From the NCBI RefSeq assembly GCF_026015295.1, contig NZ_JAPDUW010000001.1:744001-808000 (forward strand): 64,000 nt of DNA. Direction: 5' to 3'. Of the stretch, positions 9,628 to 20,148 are shown one piece after another; the stretch's first letter is position 1, and every line of letters begins with the position of its first letter. Origin of the DNA: Segatella copri. GTDB taxonomy: Bacteria > Bacteroidota > Bacteroidia > Bacteroidales > Bacteroidaceae. The notes below the pieces were generated by a model, which was not told the origin of the DNA, made no database searches, and saw only the letters and a program-made list of their open reading frames with translations. Both the position numbers and the translations under genes were made by a program.

Positions 9628-11649
9628 TTAAGCCTCTGCCAAGAAAGCCTTTACCTGCTTGTAAACGTTCTCGCCTGTGTAACCGAGCTTCTCATCAAGT
9701 ACCTTGTAAGGAGCTGAGAAACCGAAGCTCTCCATACCCCAAACCTTACCATTAGCGCCTACGAGACCCTGGAGTGTTACAGGAAGACCGGCAGTCATAC
9801 CGAAGATCTTAGCGTTCTTTGGCAATACGCTCTCCTGATATTCCTTGCTCTGACCACGGAACAAGCCCTCTGATGGAGCACTTACCACGCGAACCTTGAT
9901 GCCGTCGGCACGCAAAGCATCGCAACCAGCCTCCAATGTAGAAACCTCAGAACCGCTAGCTACCAAGATAACGTCTGGATTCTCGTCGCTGCCTGCTACG
10001 ATGTAAGCACCCTTGGCTGCCTGCTCATAGTCTGTTCCCTCTGGCAATTTAGCAATGCCCTGGCGAGAGAAGATCAAAGCTGTAGGAGTCTCAACATTCT
10101 CCATAGCGAGTTTCCAGCAAACTGTAGTCTCGTCAGCATCAGCTGGACGGAATACGCGAACGCTGTCCTTACCTGCGTGGTTCTTCAACTTCTCCATCAA
10201 GCGAATCTGTGCCTCCTGCTCAACTGGCTCGTGAGTAGGTCCGTCCTCACCAACGCGGAATGCATCGTGAGTCCAGATGAACTTCACTGGAACCTGCATC
10301 AGGGCTGCGAGACGTACAGCTGGCTTCATATAATCAGAGAATACGAAGAATGTACCCATTGCAGCAACCACACCACCGTGGAGCATCATACCGATACACA
10401 TATCAGCCATTGTCAACTCAGCAACACCTGCCTGGAAGAATGCACCTGAGAAGTCACCGCGAACGATGCTCTTGGTCTTCTTCAAGAAGCCATCAGTCTT
10501 ATCAGAGTTAGAAAGGTCAGCAGAAGCACAGATCATGTTAGGAACCTGCTCTGCTAAAACACCGAGACAAGCAGCAGATGCTGCACGTGTAGCTGAACCA
10601 GCCTTCTGCTCAACCTTGCTCCAGTCTACCTTAGGAGCCTTGCCGCTGAACCACTCATCCATCTGGGCAGCCTTCTCTGGGTTAGCCTTGCGCCACTCAG
10701 CCTCTGCAGCCTTGCGCTCAGCTACGATCTTCTTCAACTCCTCAGCACGCTTAGCGTAGATTTCCTTTACATCGTCGAAGATAACGAATGCATTCTCAGG
10801 ATCACCACCGAGGTGCTTGATGGTATTAACGTAAGCGTCGCCACCGAGAGGAGCACCGTGAGTATTGATGCAAGCCTCGTAGCTTGTGCCGTCTGCGCGG
10901 AGAGCACCCTTACCCATTACGGTCTTACCGATGATGAGGGTAGGGCGATCCTGCTCCTTCTGGGCAGCATCGAGCGCCTCACGAATCTGAGCTACGTCGT
11001 TACCGTTGATCTTGATGACATTCCAGCCCCAAGCCTTGTACTTCATCTCTGTATCCTCGTTCATTACAACGCCACACTCTGTAGAGAGCTGGATGTCGTT
11101 AGAATCGTAGAACATGATGAGGTTGTTCAGACCGAGGTTACCGGCGATACGACCAACACCCTGAGAAATCTCTTCCTCTACAGCACCATCAGAAATGTAT
11201 GCGTAGATCTTGTGCTGCATCATGGTTGAACCCAGACGAGCCTCGAGGAACTTCTCTGCAACAGCTGCACCAGCTGCGAGGGCATGACCCTGACCGAGAG
11301 GACCAGATGAGTTCTCGATACCACGCTGAAGGTCGAGCTCTGGGTGACCAGGAGTTACAGAACCCCACTGGCGGAACTGCTTGAGGTCTTCCATAGAGAA
11401 GAAACCACGCAAAGCCAAACCAGCATAGAGCATTGGGCTCATGTGACCTGGGTCGAGGAAGAAGCGGTCGCGGCCAGTCCATGTTGGATCTGCTGGATCA
11501 TAAACAAGGTACTCAGAGAAGAGCACGTTGATGAAGTCAGAACCACCCATAGCACCACCTGGGTGACCTGAGTTTGCCTTTTCTACCATTGAAGCAGCCA
11601 AGATACGGATGTTATCAGCTGCATGATTCATTACTTTAATGTCGTTCAT
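9628..11649 (-). CDS. tkt: Transketolase
   Basis: A 673-residue thiamine-diphosphate enzyme of the non-oxidative pentose phosphate pathway that transfers two-carbon units between ketoses and aldoses. Visible signatures are HPGGAMGGSDF near residue 29, LDPGHMSPMLYAG, GPLGQGHALAAGAA, a ThDP/Mg region YISDGAVEEEISQG, and in the C-terminal half THDAFRVGEDGPTHEPVEQ. The length matches the family. It follows the arabinofuranosidase gene and has its own promoter overlapping that gene's end. It sits at the exit of the arabinose pathway, whose product is xylulose-5-phosphate. Confidence 0.97.
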   Translation of the reverse strand: MNDIKVMNHAADNIRILAASMVEKANSGHPGGAMGGSDFINVLFSEYLVYDPADPTWTGRDRFFLDPGHMSPMLYAGLALRGFFSMEDLKQFRQWGSVTPGHPELDLQRGIENSSGPLGQGHALAAGAAVAEKFLEARLGSTMMQHKIYAYISDGAVEEEISQGVGRIAGNLGLNNLIMFYDSNDIQLSTECGVVMNEDTEMKYKAWGWNVIKINGNDVAQIREALDAAQKEQDRPTLIIGKTVMGKGALRADGTSYEACINTHGAPLGGDAYVNTIKHLGGDPENAFVIFDDVKEIYAKRAEELKKIVAERKAAEAEWRKANPEKAAQMDEWFSGKAPKVDWSKVEQKAGSATRAASAACLGVLAEQVPNMICASADLSNSDKTDGFLKKTKSIVRGDFSGAFFQAGVAELTMADMCIGMMLHGGVVAAMGTFFVFSDYMKPAVRLAALMQVPVKFIWTHDAFRVGEDGPTHEPVEQEAQIRLMEKLKNHAGKDSVRVFRPADADETTVCWKLAMENVETPTALIFSRQGIAKLPEGTDYEQAAKGAYIVAGSDENPDVILVASGSEVSTLEAGCDALRADGIKVRVVSAPSEGLFRGQSKEYQESVLPKNAKIFGMTAGLPVTLQGLVGANGKVWGMESFGFSAPYKVLDEKLGYTGENVYKQVKAFLAEA

Positions 11650-11747
11650 AATTTTATATTTATTATTGTTGTTATTTCTGCTGAAATATTCTTGTTTTTC
11701 TAGCTCTGAAGGCTGCTCAAAAGAAGGATACTTCCTTTTTTCGCCTT

Positions 11748-11755
11748 CAAAGATA
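11748..11755 (-). promoter_or_regulatory. -7 box of tkt
   Basis: TATCTTTG on the minus strand lies immediately after the stop codon of the arabinofuranosidase gene, about 100 nt upstream of tkt. It suggests that tkt can be transcribed independently of the sugar genes. No good -33 element is seen. Confidence 0.55.
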
Positions 11756-13330
11756 CTATTTTATTTTCAAAACTACGATAGATTTTGCAGGAATTTTTAC
11801 CTTAAGGGTGTTTTTCTTTACTTTTGCATCCTTAAAAACTGCAGGCTTCACTACATCCGGGTGTGCGAAGTCGTTGTAATCGCTCACCTTGTTGCAGGAA
11901 AGAATCTGTCCTGTTACAGTTTTTGGAGCAGCTGCACCATCCAGATTAAACTCTACCTGCTGAGCCTTGTCAAGACTGACATTGGCAAGAGCAACCACAA
12001 TGGTTCCATCTGCCTTCTTGGCTGCTGAAGTAGATACCAATGGAATCTTTCTTCCATCTCTTGCGTGATCATCGCCGCGAACATCCATAGAGTCGCACTT
12101 TACATCCATTGGGAGATAGGTTGCCTCCTGGAAGTCCTTGTACATGTTGAATACATGATAGGTTGGAGTCAGAACCATGTGACCTGTTCCCTTTGTATCT
12201 GTCAGGATCATTGACTGGAGTACGTTGACAATCTGTGCGATATTGGTCATCTTCACACGCTCTGTATGGCGGTGGAATACATTCAGCGAAAGTGCAGCAA
12301 CGAAGGCATCGCGCATACAATTCTGCTGATAGAGGTGCCCCTTGATAGTGCCAGGCTCCTCATCCCACCAGGTTCCCCATTCGTCAACGAGGAGGGCTAC
12401 CTGCTTCTTTGGATCAGCCTTGTCCATGATAGCCTCGTGCTTCTTGATGACATCTTCTATGCCGAGCGCCTTGCCCATGGTCCAGTAGTAATCCTCATTA
12501 TTGAACTTGGTGGCAGAACCCTTGCTGCCTGTCCAGCCTGTTACTGTATAATAATGTAGAGAGATGGCGTTGGCACGGTTGCCGATACGGTCCATCAATA
12601 CCTTAGTCCAGTTATAATCGTAATCGCTCGCTCCAGATGCAATCTTATAGAGCTGGTTTCCGTCATAGTTGCGGCAATAAACAGAGTAGCGGCGGAAGAG
12701 ATCTGAATAATACTCAGGACGCATGTTGCCACCGCAGCCCCAACTTTCGTTACCAACACCGAGGTATTTTACTTTCCAAGCCTTGTCGCGGCCGTTCTGT
12801 CGGCGGAGTTTTGCCATAGGAGTATCTCCATCGCTGGTCATATATTCCACCCACTTTGCCAATTCCTCAACAGTGCCGGAACCCACGTTGCCGCTGATGT
12901 AAGGCTCGCAACCCAACATCTCGCAGAGATTCAGAAACTCGTGTGTACCGAAAGAGTTGTCCTCAATGGTTCCACCCCAGTTGTTGTTCTGCATCTTTGG
13001 TCGCTTCTCACGTGGACCGATACCATCCATCCAGTGATACTCGTCAGCGAAGCATCCTCCAGGCCATCTTAATACAGGCACTTTCAGGTCCTTGAGGGCT
13101 TGGAGCACGTCGTTGCGGTAACCCTGAGTGTTAGGAATCTTAGAATCAGGACCTACCCAAAGACCACCATAGATGCAACTTCCGAGATGCTCGGCAAACT
13201 GGCCGTAAATCTCTTTATTGATTTTCTGTGTTCCCTGGTTGGCATGGATTGTTCCTGTTACATCCTGAGCTTGTGCGGAGAATGCAACTGCTGTTGAAAG
13301 CAATGTGGTAGCGAATAGTTTCTTCATCAT
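11756..13330 (-). CDS. Secreted alpha-L-arabinofuranosidase, GH51
   Basis: A 524-residue protein with a signal peptide ([22 protein letters not shown]), so probably periplasmic. The GH51 catalytic domain shows [18 protein letters not shown], the acid/base Glu in [13 protein letters not shown] and the nucleophile Glu in [16 protein letters not shown]. The family releases terminal L-arabinofuranose from arabinan, arabinoxylan and arabinogalactan oligosaccharides. It is followed upstream in the transcript by araB, araA and araD, which use the released sugar. The length is usual. Confidence 0.95.
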   Translation of the reverse strand: MMKKLFATTLLSTAVAFSAQAQDVTGTIHANQGTQKINKEIYGQFAEHLGSCIYGGLWVGPDSKIPNTQGYRNDVLQALKDLKVPVLRWPGGCFADEYHWMDGIGPREKRPKMQNNNWGGTIEDNSFGTHEFLNLCEMLGCEPYISGNVGSGTVEELAKWVEYMTSDGDTPMAKLRRQNGRDKAWKVKYLGVGNESWGCGGNMRPEYYSDLFRRYSVYCRNYDGNQLYKIASGASDYDYNWTKVLMDRIGNRANAISLHYYTVTGWTGSKGSATKFNNEDYYWTMGKALGIEDVIKKHEAIMDKADPKKQVALLVDEWGTWWDEEPGTIKGHLYQQNCMRDAFVAALSLNVFHRHTERVKMTNIAQIVNVLQSMILTDTKGTGHMVLTPTYHVFNMYKDFQEATYLPMDVKCDSMDVRGDDHARDGRKIPLVSTSAAKKADGTIVVALANVSLDKAQQVEFNLDGAAAPKTVTGQILSCNKVSDYNDFAHPDVVKPAVFKDAKVKKNTLKVKIPAKSIVVLKIK

Positions 13331-13409
13331 TGTTCTTATTAATTGTTGTCGATTTTAAATATAATACGTTTGTGGAGGAGGAATCCCCACAAACGTATTT
13401 ATCGTTTAT

Positions 13410-15002
13410 TTACTTTTTGTTCTCAACTGCTGCCTTTTCGATAGCAAGACCAGCCTTGTAGGTTTCAATATATTTATCAAAACCGGCTACATCTTCGGCA
13501 GTAGGTGCAATCTCTACACCAGTATTGCCTGCAAATACCTTCTTGTCGAGATAATCTGCCAGGCTCAACTTCTCTTCGTTGTTAACGAGATAACCTGCGA
13601 GCAGGGCAATACCCCATGCACCACCTTCGCCTGCTGTCTCCATGACAGAGATAGGGGAGTTAATGGCTGCAGCGAGGATGCGCTGACCTACACCCTTGGT
13701 CTTGAACAAACCGCCATGACCTGTGATGCGATCTACCTGTACCTTCTCGTCCTTGAACAATACATCGTTACCAATCTTCAATACAGCTACTGAAGCATAG
13801 AGGTTGGCACGCATGAAGTTGGCAAGGTTGAAGTGGTCGTTGGCAGAACGTACGAACATAGGGCGACCTTCTGCAAGACCTGTTACAGGCTCACCAGAGA
13901 TATAGTTGTAAGCAATCAATCCTCCGCAATCTGCATCGCCTTCAAGAGCGTGGTTGTAGAGCTTGCCGAATACCTCGTTCATATCTACAGGAACACCGAG
14001 CAACTCCTGATATTGCTTGAACAAACCTACCCATGCATTGAGGTCTGAAGTACAGTTGTTGCAGTGAACCATTGCTACAGGGCTGCCGTCTGGAGTAGTC
14101 ACCATATCAATGACTTCGTAAGGTTGGCTCAAGGCTTTCTCCAATACAATCATAGAGAAAGAAGATGTACCTGCACTGACGTTACCTGTGCGCTGACGGA
14201 CAGCGTTGGTAGCTACCATACCAGTACCTGCATCACCTTCTGGAGGACAGAGTGGGGTGCCTGCCTGGAGTGTGCCTGATGGGTCGAGCTTCTTTGCACC
14301 TTCCTCGGTCAATACGCCAGCATCTTCGCCTGCGTTCAGTACCTCAGGGAGAATGTCGAGAATCTTCCAGCCCAGGTTCTTAGGCTCGATGAGCTTATCG
14401 AACTTAGCTACCATCTCTGCATCGTAGTTGTTGGTGTTAGAGTCGATAGGGAGCATACCTGATGCATCGCCTACGCCCAAAACCTTCTTGCCTGTGAGCT
14501 GCCAGTGGATATAACCGGCGAGAGTGGTAAGGAAGTCAATCTTGTTGATGTGGTCCTCACCATTCAGGATAGCCTGATATACGTGAGAGATACTCCAACG
14601 CAATGGGATGTTGAAGTGGAAGAGCTCTGAAAGTTCAGCTGCAGCCTTGGCTGTATTGGTGTTACGCCATGTGCGGAAAGGAACGAGAATGTTCTCATCC
14701 TTACCGAAAGCCATGTAGCCGTGCATCATCGCAGAAATACCGATGGCAGCCAACTGCTTGATTTCGCAGTCGTACTCAGCCTTCACGTTCTTGCGGAGGT
14801 CGGCATAACAATCCTGCAAACCTTTCCAGATTGTGTCGATGCTGTAAGTCCAGAGACCATCAACCAACTGGTTTTCCCACTCAAAGCTACCCTGTGCGAT
14901 AGGGTTGTTGTCGGTGTCGATCAAGACAGCCTTGATTCGGGTAGAGCCAAACTCGATACCGAGAATGGCCTTACCTGATTCTATAATAGTTTTTGCGCTC
15001 AT
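13410..15002 (-). CDS. araB: FGGY-family carbohydrate kinase, ribulokinase role
   Basis: A 530-residue sugar kinase with two actin-like ATPase lobes: [19 protein letters not shown] near residue 12, an [11 protein letters not shown] substrate-site strand, and a C-terminal nucleotide-site helix [13 protein letters not shown]. By sequence alone it could be called xylulokinase-like. Its place between araA and the arabinofuranosidase, and the absence of another kinase, support phosphorylation of L-ribulose to L-ribulose-5-phosphate. It begins 20 bp after araA ends, so the two are clearly one operon. Confidence 0.88.
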   Translation of the reverse strand: MSAKTIIESGKAILGIEFGSTRIKAVLIDTDNNPIAQGSFEWENQLVDGLWTYSIDTIWKGLQDCYADLRKNVKAEYDCEIKQLAAIGISAMMHGYMAFGKDENILVPFRTWRNTNTAKAAAELSELFHFNIPLRWSISHVYQAILNGEDHINKIDFLTTLAGYIHWQLTGKKVLGVGDASGMLPIDSNTNNYDAEMVAKFDKLIEPKNLGWKILDILPEVLNAGEDAGVLTEEGAKKLDPSGTLQAGTPLCPPEGDAGTGMVATNAVRQRTGNVSAGTSSFSMIVLEKALSQPYEVIDMVTTPDGSPVAMVHCNNCTSDLNAWVGLFKQYQELLGVPVDMNEVFGKLYNHALEGDADCGGLIAYNYISGEPVTGLAEGRPMFVRSANDHFNLANFMRANLYASVAVLKIGNDVLFKDEKVQVDRITGHGGLFKTKGVGQRILAAAINSPISVMETAGEGGAWGIALLAGYLVNNEEKLSLADYLDKKVFAGNTGVEIAPTAEDVAGFDKYIETYKAGLAIEKAAVENKK

Positions 15003-15022
15003 TTCTTATAATACATTAAAAA

Positions 15023-16564
15023 TTATCTCAATGCCTTGTTGAGCATGTAGTAAATCTCGTTGTTGCGGAGCTGCTGCTTGAAGCTGCTGATAGTTGTGTT
15101 CTTGTCGATGTTGACGAACTCAATACCCAGGATCTCGCAGAAGTCTTCCCAGTACTCAGCAGTGATATCGTAAGAGAATGCACTGTGGTGTGTACCACCA
15201 GCGAGGATCCAAGCACCTGCACCAATCTCGAAGGTTGGCTGTGGAACCCAGAGAGCTGAAGCTACAGGGAGCTTAGGCATTGCCTTTGGCTCGATGCACT
15301 CAACCTCACTTGCGATGAGACGGAAACGGTTGCCGAGGTCAACTACAGTTGCCTTAACACCCTTACCTGTCTTAGATGTGAATACGAGACGAGCTGTCTG
15401 CTGCTTGCGGATACCGATGCCGAGGAAGTGAACCTCGAGCTTTGGCTTGTCTGTTGCGATCAATGGGCATACCTCGAGCATGTGGCTCTGGAGGCTAGAT
15501 GTGCGGTCGGCAGCGAAGTTGAGTGTGTAGTCCTCGAGGAATGAGCAACCCTTCTCCAAGCCCTGGTTCATTACCCAGAGTGTGCGGTAGAGGCAAGCTG
15601 TCTTCCAGTCACCCTCAGCACCGAAACCATAACCTTCTGCCATCAGGCGCTGTGAAGCCAAACCAGGAATCTGGTCGAAACCGCAGAAGTTTGGATCGTC
15701 GATGTCAGCATCGCCGAGGTCATCGAAGTTGGTTGTGAATGCTACTGCGTTCTCATCCTTCAATACGCGACGGAGAGCTATCTCAGCCTTAGCTGCGTTC
15801 TTCACCTTCTCCCAATAAACTTCCTCGCCAGACTCATCAATCTTGATGGTGTACTCCTTCTTGTACTCCTCAACGAGAGCATCAGCTTCTGCATCAGTTA
15901 CCTTCTTGTAGTACTCCATGAGTGAAGATACTGGGTAGTAATCTACATGGTAACCCAAGCGCTGCTCGAACTCTACACGGTCGCCATCTGTTACGGCAAC
16001 GTTGTTCATGTTCATACCGAACATCAAGCAGCGTACGTTGTGAGCATCAGCAACACCAGCAGCTACGCGAGCCCATGTTGCAATCTGCTTCTGAGCCTCT
16101 TCGCTCTTCCAGTAACCTACAACTACCTTTCTAGGGATGCGCATACGGGTGCAGATGTGACCGAACTCGATGTCGCCGTGAGCAGACTGGTTGAGGTTCA
16201 TGAAATCCATATCGATAGAATTCCAAGGGAGTTCTGCATTATACTGAGTGTGGAAGTGGAGGAGAGGCTTCTCGAGAGCCTGCAAGCCCTTGATCCACAT
16301 CTTAGCTGGAGAGAAGGTGTGCATCCATGTGATGATACCTACGCACTTCTCATCGTTGTTGGCAGCCTTCATGACAGCCTCTACTTCTGCAGAAGAGTTA
16401 GCTGTGCCCTTGTAAACTACCTTGATTGGGATGATGCCACTGTTGTTCAGACCATCTACCATGTCCTTAGAGTGACCATCAACTATCTTAACTGTTTCGC
16501 CTCCGTAAAGAAGCTGTGCACCAGTTACAAACCATACCTCTAAATTTTCAAATGCTTTAATCAT
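15023..16564 (-). CDS. araA: L-arabinose isomerase
   Basis: A 513-residue cytoplasmic metal-dependent isomerase that converts L-arabinose to L-ribulose. The family hallmarks seen are WFVTGAQLLYGGETVK at the N-terminus, MHTFSPAKMWIKGLQ, LLHFHTQYNAELPW and EGYGFGAEGDWKTA with metal and active-site Glu residues, then GGTHHSAFSYD near the C-terminus. The length is typical. It lies 66 bp downstream of araD and 20 bp upstream of araB. Confidence 0.97.
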   Translation of the reverse strand: MIKAFENLEVWFVTGAQLLYGGETVKIVDGHSKDMVDGLNNSGIIPIKVVYKGTANSSAEVEAVMKAANNDEKCVGIITWMHTFSPAKMWIKGLQALEKPLLHFHTQYNAELPWNSIDMDFMNLNQSAHGDIEFGHICTRMRIPRKVVVGYWKSEEAQKQIATWARVAAGVADAHNVRCLMFGMNMNNVAVTDGDRVEFEQRLGYHVDYYPVSSLMEYYKKVTDAEADALVEEYKKEYTIKIDESGEEVYWEKVKNAAKAEIALRRVLKDENAVAFTTNFDDLGDADIDDPNFCGFDQIPGLASQRLMAEGYGFGAEGDWKTACLYRTLWVMNQGLEKGCSFLEDYTLNFAADRTSSLQSHMLEVCPLIATDKPKLEVHFLGIGIRKQQTARLVFTSKTGKGVKATVVDLGNRFRLIASEVECIEPKAMPKLPVASALWVPQPTFEIGAGAWILAGGTHHSAFSYDITAEYWEDFCEILGIEFVNIDKNTTISSFKQQLRNNEIYYMLNKALR

Positions 16565-16630
16565 GATTGTTTGTTGTATTAATTGTTATTGTTAATGTGA
16601 TTCAATATCTTTATTTGAAACACCCTTTAA

Positions 16631-17329
16631 TTAGTGCTTTTTCTGTCCGTAGTAAGCGTTAGGACCGTGCTTGCGGTTGAAGTGCTTCTCTACGAGCAAT
16701 GGGTTCATGGTGGTGTTTGGATTCACAGAGAATGAGATGAAAGCCATCTTTGCTACCTGTTCAGCTACTACTGCGTGATAAACAGCCTGGTCAGCATCCT
16801 TGCCCCATGTAAAAGGACCATGGTTCTTAACCAATACGCCAGGAGTATGAACTGGGTTGATGTTATCTTTCTTGAAACGGTCAACGATGACAACACCTGT
16901 GTTGTGCTCATATTCTGCCATCATATCTTCTGTCATTGCATCAGTGCAAGGGATGCAATCGTGGAAGTAATCAGCATGAGTTGTACCAATATTAGGGATG
17001 TCCAAGCCAGCCTGTGCCCAAGCGGTAGCATAAGTAGAGTGAGTATGAACTACGCCACCCAACTCTGGGAATGCGCGGTAGAGAACCAGGTGGGTTGGTG
17101 TATCAGATGATGGATTCAGATCGCCTTCTACTACCTTACCTGTTTCCAAGTCTACCACTACCATATCGCTAGCCTTCATGGTGTCATAATCGACGCCTGA
17201 TGGTTTGATAACAACCAGACCTTTCTCGCGGTCGATGCCACTCACATTACCCCATGTAAAGAGCACGAGGTTGTGCTTAACGAGATCAAGGTTTGCCTTG
17301 AACACTTTTTCTTTTAATTCTTCTAACAT
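16631..17329 (-). CDS. araD: L-ribulose-5-phosphate 4-epimerase
   Basis: A 232-residue class II aldolase-fold, zinc-dependent enzyme that converts L-ribulose-5-phosphate to D-xylulose-5-phosphate. Seen are [19 protein letters not shown] near the N-terminus, the zinc-ligand pair in [27 protein letters not shown], and [14 protein letters not shown]. The length is normal. The gene begins 27 bp after araR ends, so araR and araD are probably co-transcribed. Confidence 0.96.
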   Translation of the reverse strand: MLEELKEKVFKANLDLVKHNLVLFTWGNVSGIDREKGLVVIKPSGVDYDTMKASDMVVVDLETGKVVEGDLNPSSDTPTHLVLYRAFPELGGVVHTHSTYATAWAQAGLDIPNIGTTHADYFHDCIPCTDAMTEDMMAEYEHNTGVVIVDRFKKDNINPVHTPGVLVKNHGPFTWGKDADQAVYHAVVAEQVAKMAFISFSVNPNTTMNPLLVEKHFNRKHGPNAYYGQKKH

Positions 17330-17356
17330 AATATCTTTTGTTTTAAGTTGTTTATT

Positions 17357-18037
17357 CTATTTCAAGTTGAACGATGGGTCTTCCTCGTATGCTTTCTTGT
17401 TGAAGCGGTAGAGGGCGGCGCCTCGTTTCGAGTTGACTTTATCGATGAGTTCTGTTTTCTCGATGAAGTCGATATCCTTCACGCGTTTGCGGAAGTTGCG
17501 CTTATCAATCTCTTCGCCTATTACTGCCTCGAATACGTGCTGAAGCTGTGTCAGCGTAAAGAGGTCTGGGAGGAGTTTGAAGCTTAATGGCTCATGATTG
17601 ATGCGGCGGCGTATCTGTGCGATAGCGTTGCGGATCATGAGTTTGTGGTCTGAGTAAAGTTCTGGAAGTTCGTTCAGACTAACCCATTCCAATCCGTGTT
17701 CTACACGGAGGCTGTCATCATAGTCTTTCACATTGATGAGAGTGCAATAGGCGATAGAGATAACTCGCTCACCTGGGTCACGGTCGATACGGCCGAAAGC
17801 TCCTACTTGTCTTATATAGAGGTTTTTCATTCCAGTAAGTTCCAGGATGACTCTGTTGGCTGCATCTTCGAGATTTTCTGTTGAACCAACGAAACCACCA
17901 TAGAGTGACCATTCGCCTCTTCCCGGGTCCATCTTGCGTTTGCCTATCAGTACCTGGAGGTTACTACCGTCGAAACCGAAAATGATACAATCGACGGATA
18001 CAAATACTTTGGAGTATTCATTATAAAACTGGGTCAT
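17357..18037 (-). CDS. araR: Nudix-domain arabinose regulator AraR (NrtR-like)
   Basis: With ATG at 18037 the protein is 226 residues. The N-terminal part is a Nudix-like fold (VSVDCIIFGFDGSNLQVLIG, then GEWSLYGGFVGSTENLEDAA and RVILELTGM). The canonical Nudix catalytic box GX5EX7REUXEE is not preserved: the final REUXEE reads RVILEL. The C-terminal part is a winged-helix DNA-binding domain. This is the architecture of the arabinose regulator described in Bacteroides thetaiotaomicron, a transcription factor responding to L-arabinose. The frame remains open to 18169, but the extra 44 residues are low complexity and look like translated leader. The regulator lies between the symporter and araD, the genes it should control. 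Confidence 0.9.
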   Translation of the reverse strand: MTQFYNEYSKVFVSVDCIIFGFDGSNLQVLIGKRKMDPGRGEWSLYGGFVGSTENLEDAANRVILELTGMKNLYIRQVGAFGRIDRDPGERVISIAYCTLINVKDYDDSLRVEHGLEWVSLNELPELYSDHKLMIRNAIAQIRRRINHEPLSFKLLPDLFTLTQLQHVFEAVIGEEIDKRNFRKRVKDIDFIEKTELIDKVNSKRGAALYRFNKKAYEEDPSFNLK

Positions 18038-18241
18038 GGCCTTTCTGCTGTTTTGATGTAATGATTCAATGTATGTATTGTTGTGTTCTTTTGCTTGCTC
18101 TTCATAGAGCAGCTTCGAGAGGAAAATCAAGGAGTAAGAAGGAGAAGAAAGGATCGCGGATTTTTTCAACAGAAACAGTTTTATCTGTTCTTTGAGAAAA
18201 TTCCAGACTCCTCACTTCTTACTCCTGACGTGAATAATATT
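18038..18241. promoter_or_regulatory. araR upstream region with an 11-bp inverted repeat
   Basis: The 204-bp gap between the symporter stop and araR holds an exact inverted repeat, AGGAGTAAGAA at 18130-18140 and TTCTTACTCCT at 18216-18226, 75 bp apart. It also holds an A-rich stretch before the araR start. It is a candidate place for AraR operators, but no clear promoter box is seen. Confidence 0.35.
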
Positions 18242-19966
18242 TTACCAGAAGTATGCGTAGAATGCTGCGCAGAGGCCGATTACTACGAGGGTACCGATAA
18301 TATCGAAGGCACTCCAACTCTCACGGATAGACTTCTTGAAGTCTGATGTGAAGGTGATTGCCTCTACCTGCTCCTTGCTTGGAGCTGGAGTGAAGCAGCT
18401 TACTACTACCATGAAGATGATGAGGAATACGAGCAACCAGCACTCGAATACGAGCCAGTTGGTCTGCCAGAACCATGCGGTGTAATCCCAGAATGCACCA
18501 TCCATTGTAGCCTTACCTGTATCAGTGATGACGTTGGTAACGAGGCGGAGCATACCGATGAGGAAACCGGTAATCATGGTGTATTCACCTGCCTTTGGAG
18601 TAATCTTCTTGAAGAAGATACCCATTGCAAATACGGCTACCATGGCTGGAGCCAGGAGTGACTGGATACCCTGGAGATAGTTGTACAAAGTATCCATCTT
18701 CATCATGATTGGCAACCATGCGAAACCAAGAACTACAACTACAACGGTAGCGATACGGCCAACGAGTACGTAGTGAGCCTCAGACATGCCCTTCTTCAAT
18801 GGCTTGTAGAAGTCCTCGGTGAAGAGGGTAGCACAGCTATTGAAGAATGCTGCCAATGAAGCAACGAGTGCGCAGATGAAACCGATGGTTACAATACCCT
18901 TGATACCTGCAGGAAGAACGGTCTTTACCATGATGGCGAAGGCTGCATCAGTCTCGTTCATCTGGATGGCACCCTTCTGAGCCAAGGCTGCTGCAATCAT
19001 ACCTGGAATGAGGAACATGAAGCAAGGGAGTACTTTGAAGAAACCGGCTGCGATAGTACCGCGGCGGGCACGCTTCATAACCTCTACGTTGCTCTCGCCA
19101 GGAACCTGACCGAGTACACGCTGAACGATGTGCTGGTCAGTACACCAGTACCAGAAACCGATGATGGTTGCACCGATGAATACTACGAAACCAGGATAAT
19201 CCTGATACATAGAGTCACCTGCCTCCCAGTGGAACATGTGAGTTGTACCGTAGCCGTTGTTCAACTTGCCGCAGTAATCCATCATGTCGGCCCAACCGGC
19301 AGAGATGCTGCCACCGCCGAGGGTAGAGAGACCGAGGAAGAGTACGAGGAAAGAACCGATGACGAGGATAGGAGTCTGGATAGTTGACAATGTCATCACA
19401 CCCTTCATACCACCGAATACGGTGAAGATGGTAGTGAGGATAATCAAGCCGATGGCACCAACCCAGAAGTTCAAGCCCCAAAGATATTCAAAGAAGATAC
19501 CACCTGTAAGGGCTGTAACGCTCACCTTAGTAAGAATGTAAGCTACGAGGGTGATGATAGAGAGCCATGAACCTGTGCGCTGGGTATAGCGGAACTTCAG
19601 GAAGTCTGGCATGGTGATGATCTTACCCATCTTGTTGATGAGCAACTGGTAGAAAGGTACGAACAGCCAACCCAAGATGAGGATCATCCAGCCCTGCATC
19701 TCCCAGTGTGCCATACCGACACCACTCTTGGCACCTGTACCAGCCAAACCAACGAGGTGCTCAGAACCAATGTTGGCAGCAAAGATAGCCATACCGATTA
19801 CATACCATGGCTCACCCTTACCGAAGAGGTAGGCAGAAGAGTCTTCACCTTTCTGAGCCTTTCTGTCTTTCATGATTGCGTGCCAGACAGCCCAAATTAC
19901 GCCGATAACACCAATGGCGAGTATAGCCCAATCAAGCCATACGAATTCTGTTGAATTCCAATTCAT
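18242..19966 (-). CDS. Sodium:solute symporter (SGLT-type), probable arabinose transporter
   Basis: A 574-residue inner-membrane protein of the SSS family. It has about 14 hydrophobic helices, an SGLT-like N-terminus (WYVIGMAIFAANIGSEHLVGLAGTGA) and the helix with DQHIVQRVLGQVPGESNV characteristic of sodium/sugar cotransporters. It would take up monosaccharide with sodium. Placement just upstream of araR and araD points to L-arabinose. Galactose is an alternative, since galM and galK lie on the other side. It is read in the same direction as all its neighbours. Confidence 0.9.
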   Translation of the reverse strand: MNWNSTEFVWLDWAILAIGVIGVIWAVWHAIMKDRKAQKGEDSSAYLFGKGEPWYVIGMAIFAANIGSEHLVGLAGTGAKSGVGMAHWEMQGWMILILGWLFVPFYQLLINKMGKIITMPDFLKFRYTQRTGSWLSIITLVAYILTKVSVTALTGGIFFEYLWGLNFWVGAIGLIILTTIFTVFGGMKGVMTLSTIQTPILVIGSFLVLFLGLSTLGGGSISAGWADMMDYCGKLNNGYGTTHMFHWEAGDSMYQDYPGFVVFIGATIIGFWYWCTDQHIVQRVLGQVPGESNVEVMKRARRGTIAAGFFKVLPCFMFLIPGMIAAALAQKGAIQMNETDAAFAIMVKTVLPAGIKGIVTIGFICALVASLAAFFNSCATLFTEDFYKPLKKGMSEAHYVLVGRIATVVVVVLGFAWLPIMMKMDTLYNYLQGIQSLLAPAMVAVFAMGIFFKKITPKAGEYTMITGFLIGMLRLVTNVITDTGKATMDGAFWDYTAWFWQTNWLVFECWLLVFLIIFMVVVSCFTPAPSKEQVEAITFTSDFKKSIRESWSAFDIIGTLVVIGLCAAFYAYFW

Positions 19967-20090
19967 AATTACTATAAGATTGTTTGTTTATTATTATTTG
20001 TTTACTCTTTTCTTTTATTGGATGCTTATTATGTTAGTTTCTTATCCAACACATTTCGTTTTTTGTCATTGCAAAAACTTCTTGTTGGAT

Positions 20091-20130
20091 GTTAGCTGTT
20101 CCGGCGGACTTTATCCGCCGGTTCGCTAAC
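20091..20130. repeat. GC-rich REP-like hairpin downstream of galM1
   Basis: The element is GTTAGC, 4 nt, CCGGCGGA/TCCGCCGG around ACTTT-like loop bases, 3 nt, then GCTAAC. It is an extended two-part palindrome between the galM1 stop and the symporter start. It resembles the hairpin at 60955-60981. There is no U-tract, so a dispersed REP-type element or processing site is more likely than a simple terminator. Confidence 0.6.
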
Positions 20131-20148
20131 TTTTAAACTAACTTACGC

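Noticed and set aside
9627..11649. Several frames of 80-140 codons antisense to tkt
   Set aside because: They are shadows of a strongly conserved gene with no own signals.
13410..15002. Naming the kinase xylulokinase
   Set aside because: FGGY kinases are hard to split by eye; the araA-araB-abf order favours ribulokinase.
18038..18169. Longer araR start at 18169
   Set aside because: The 44 extra residues are low-complexity leader translation; the ATG at 18037 gives the family-like start of the Nudix domain.
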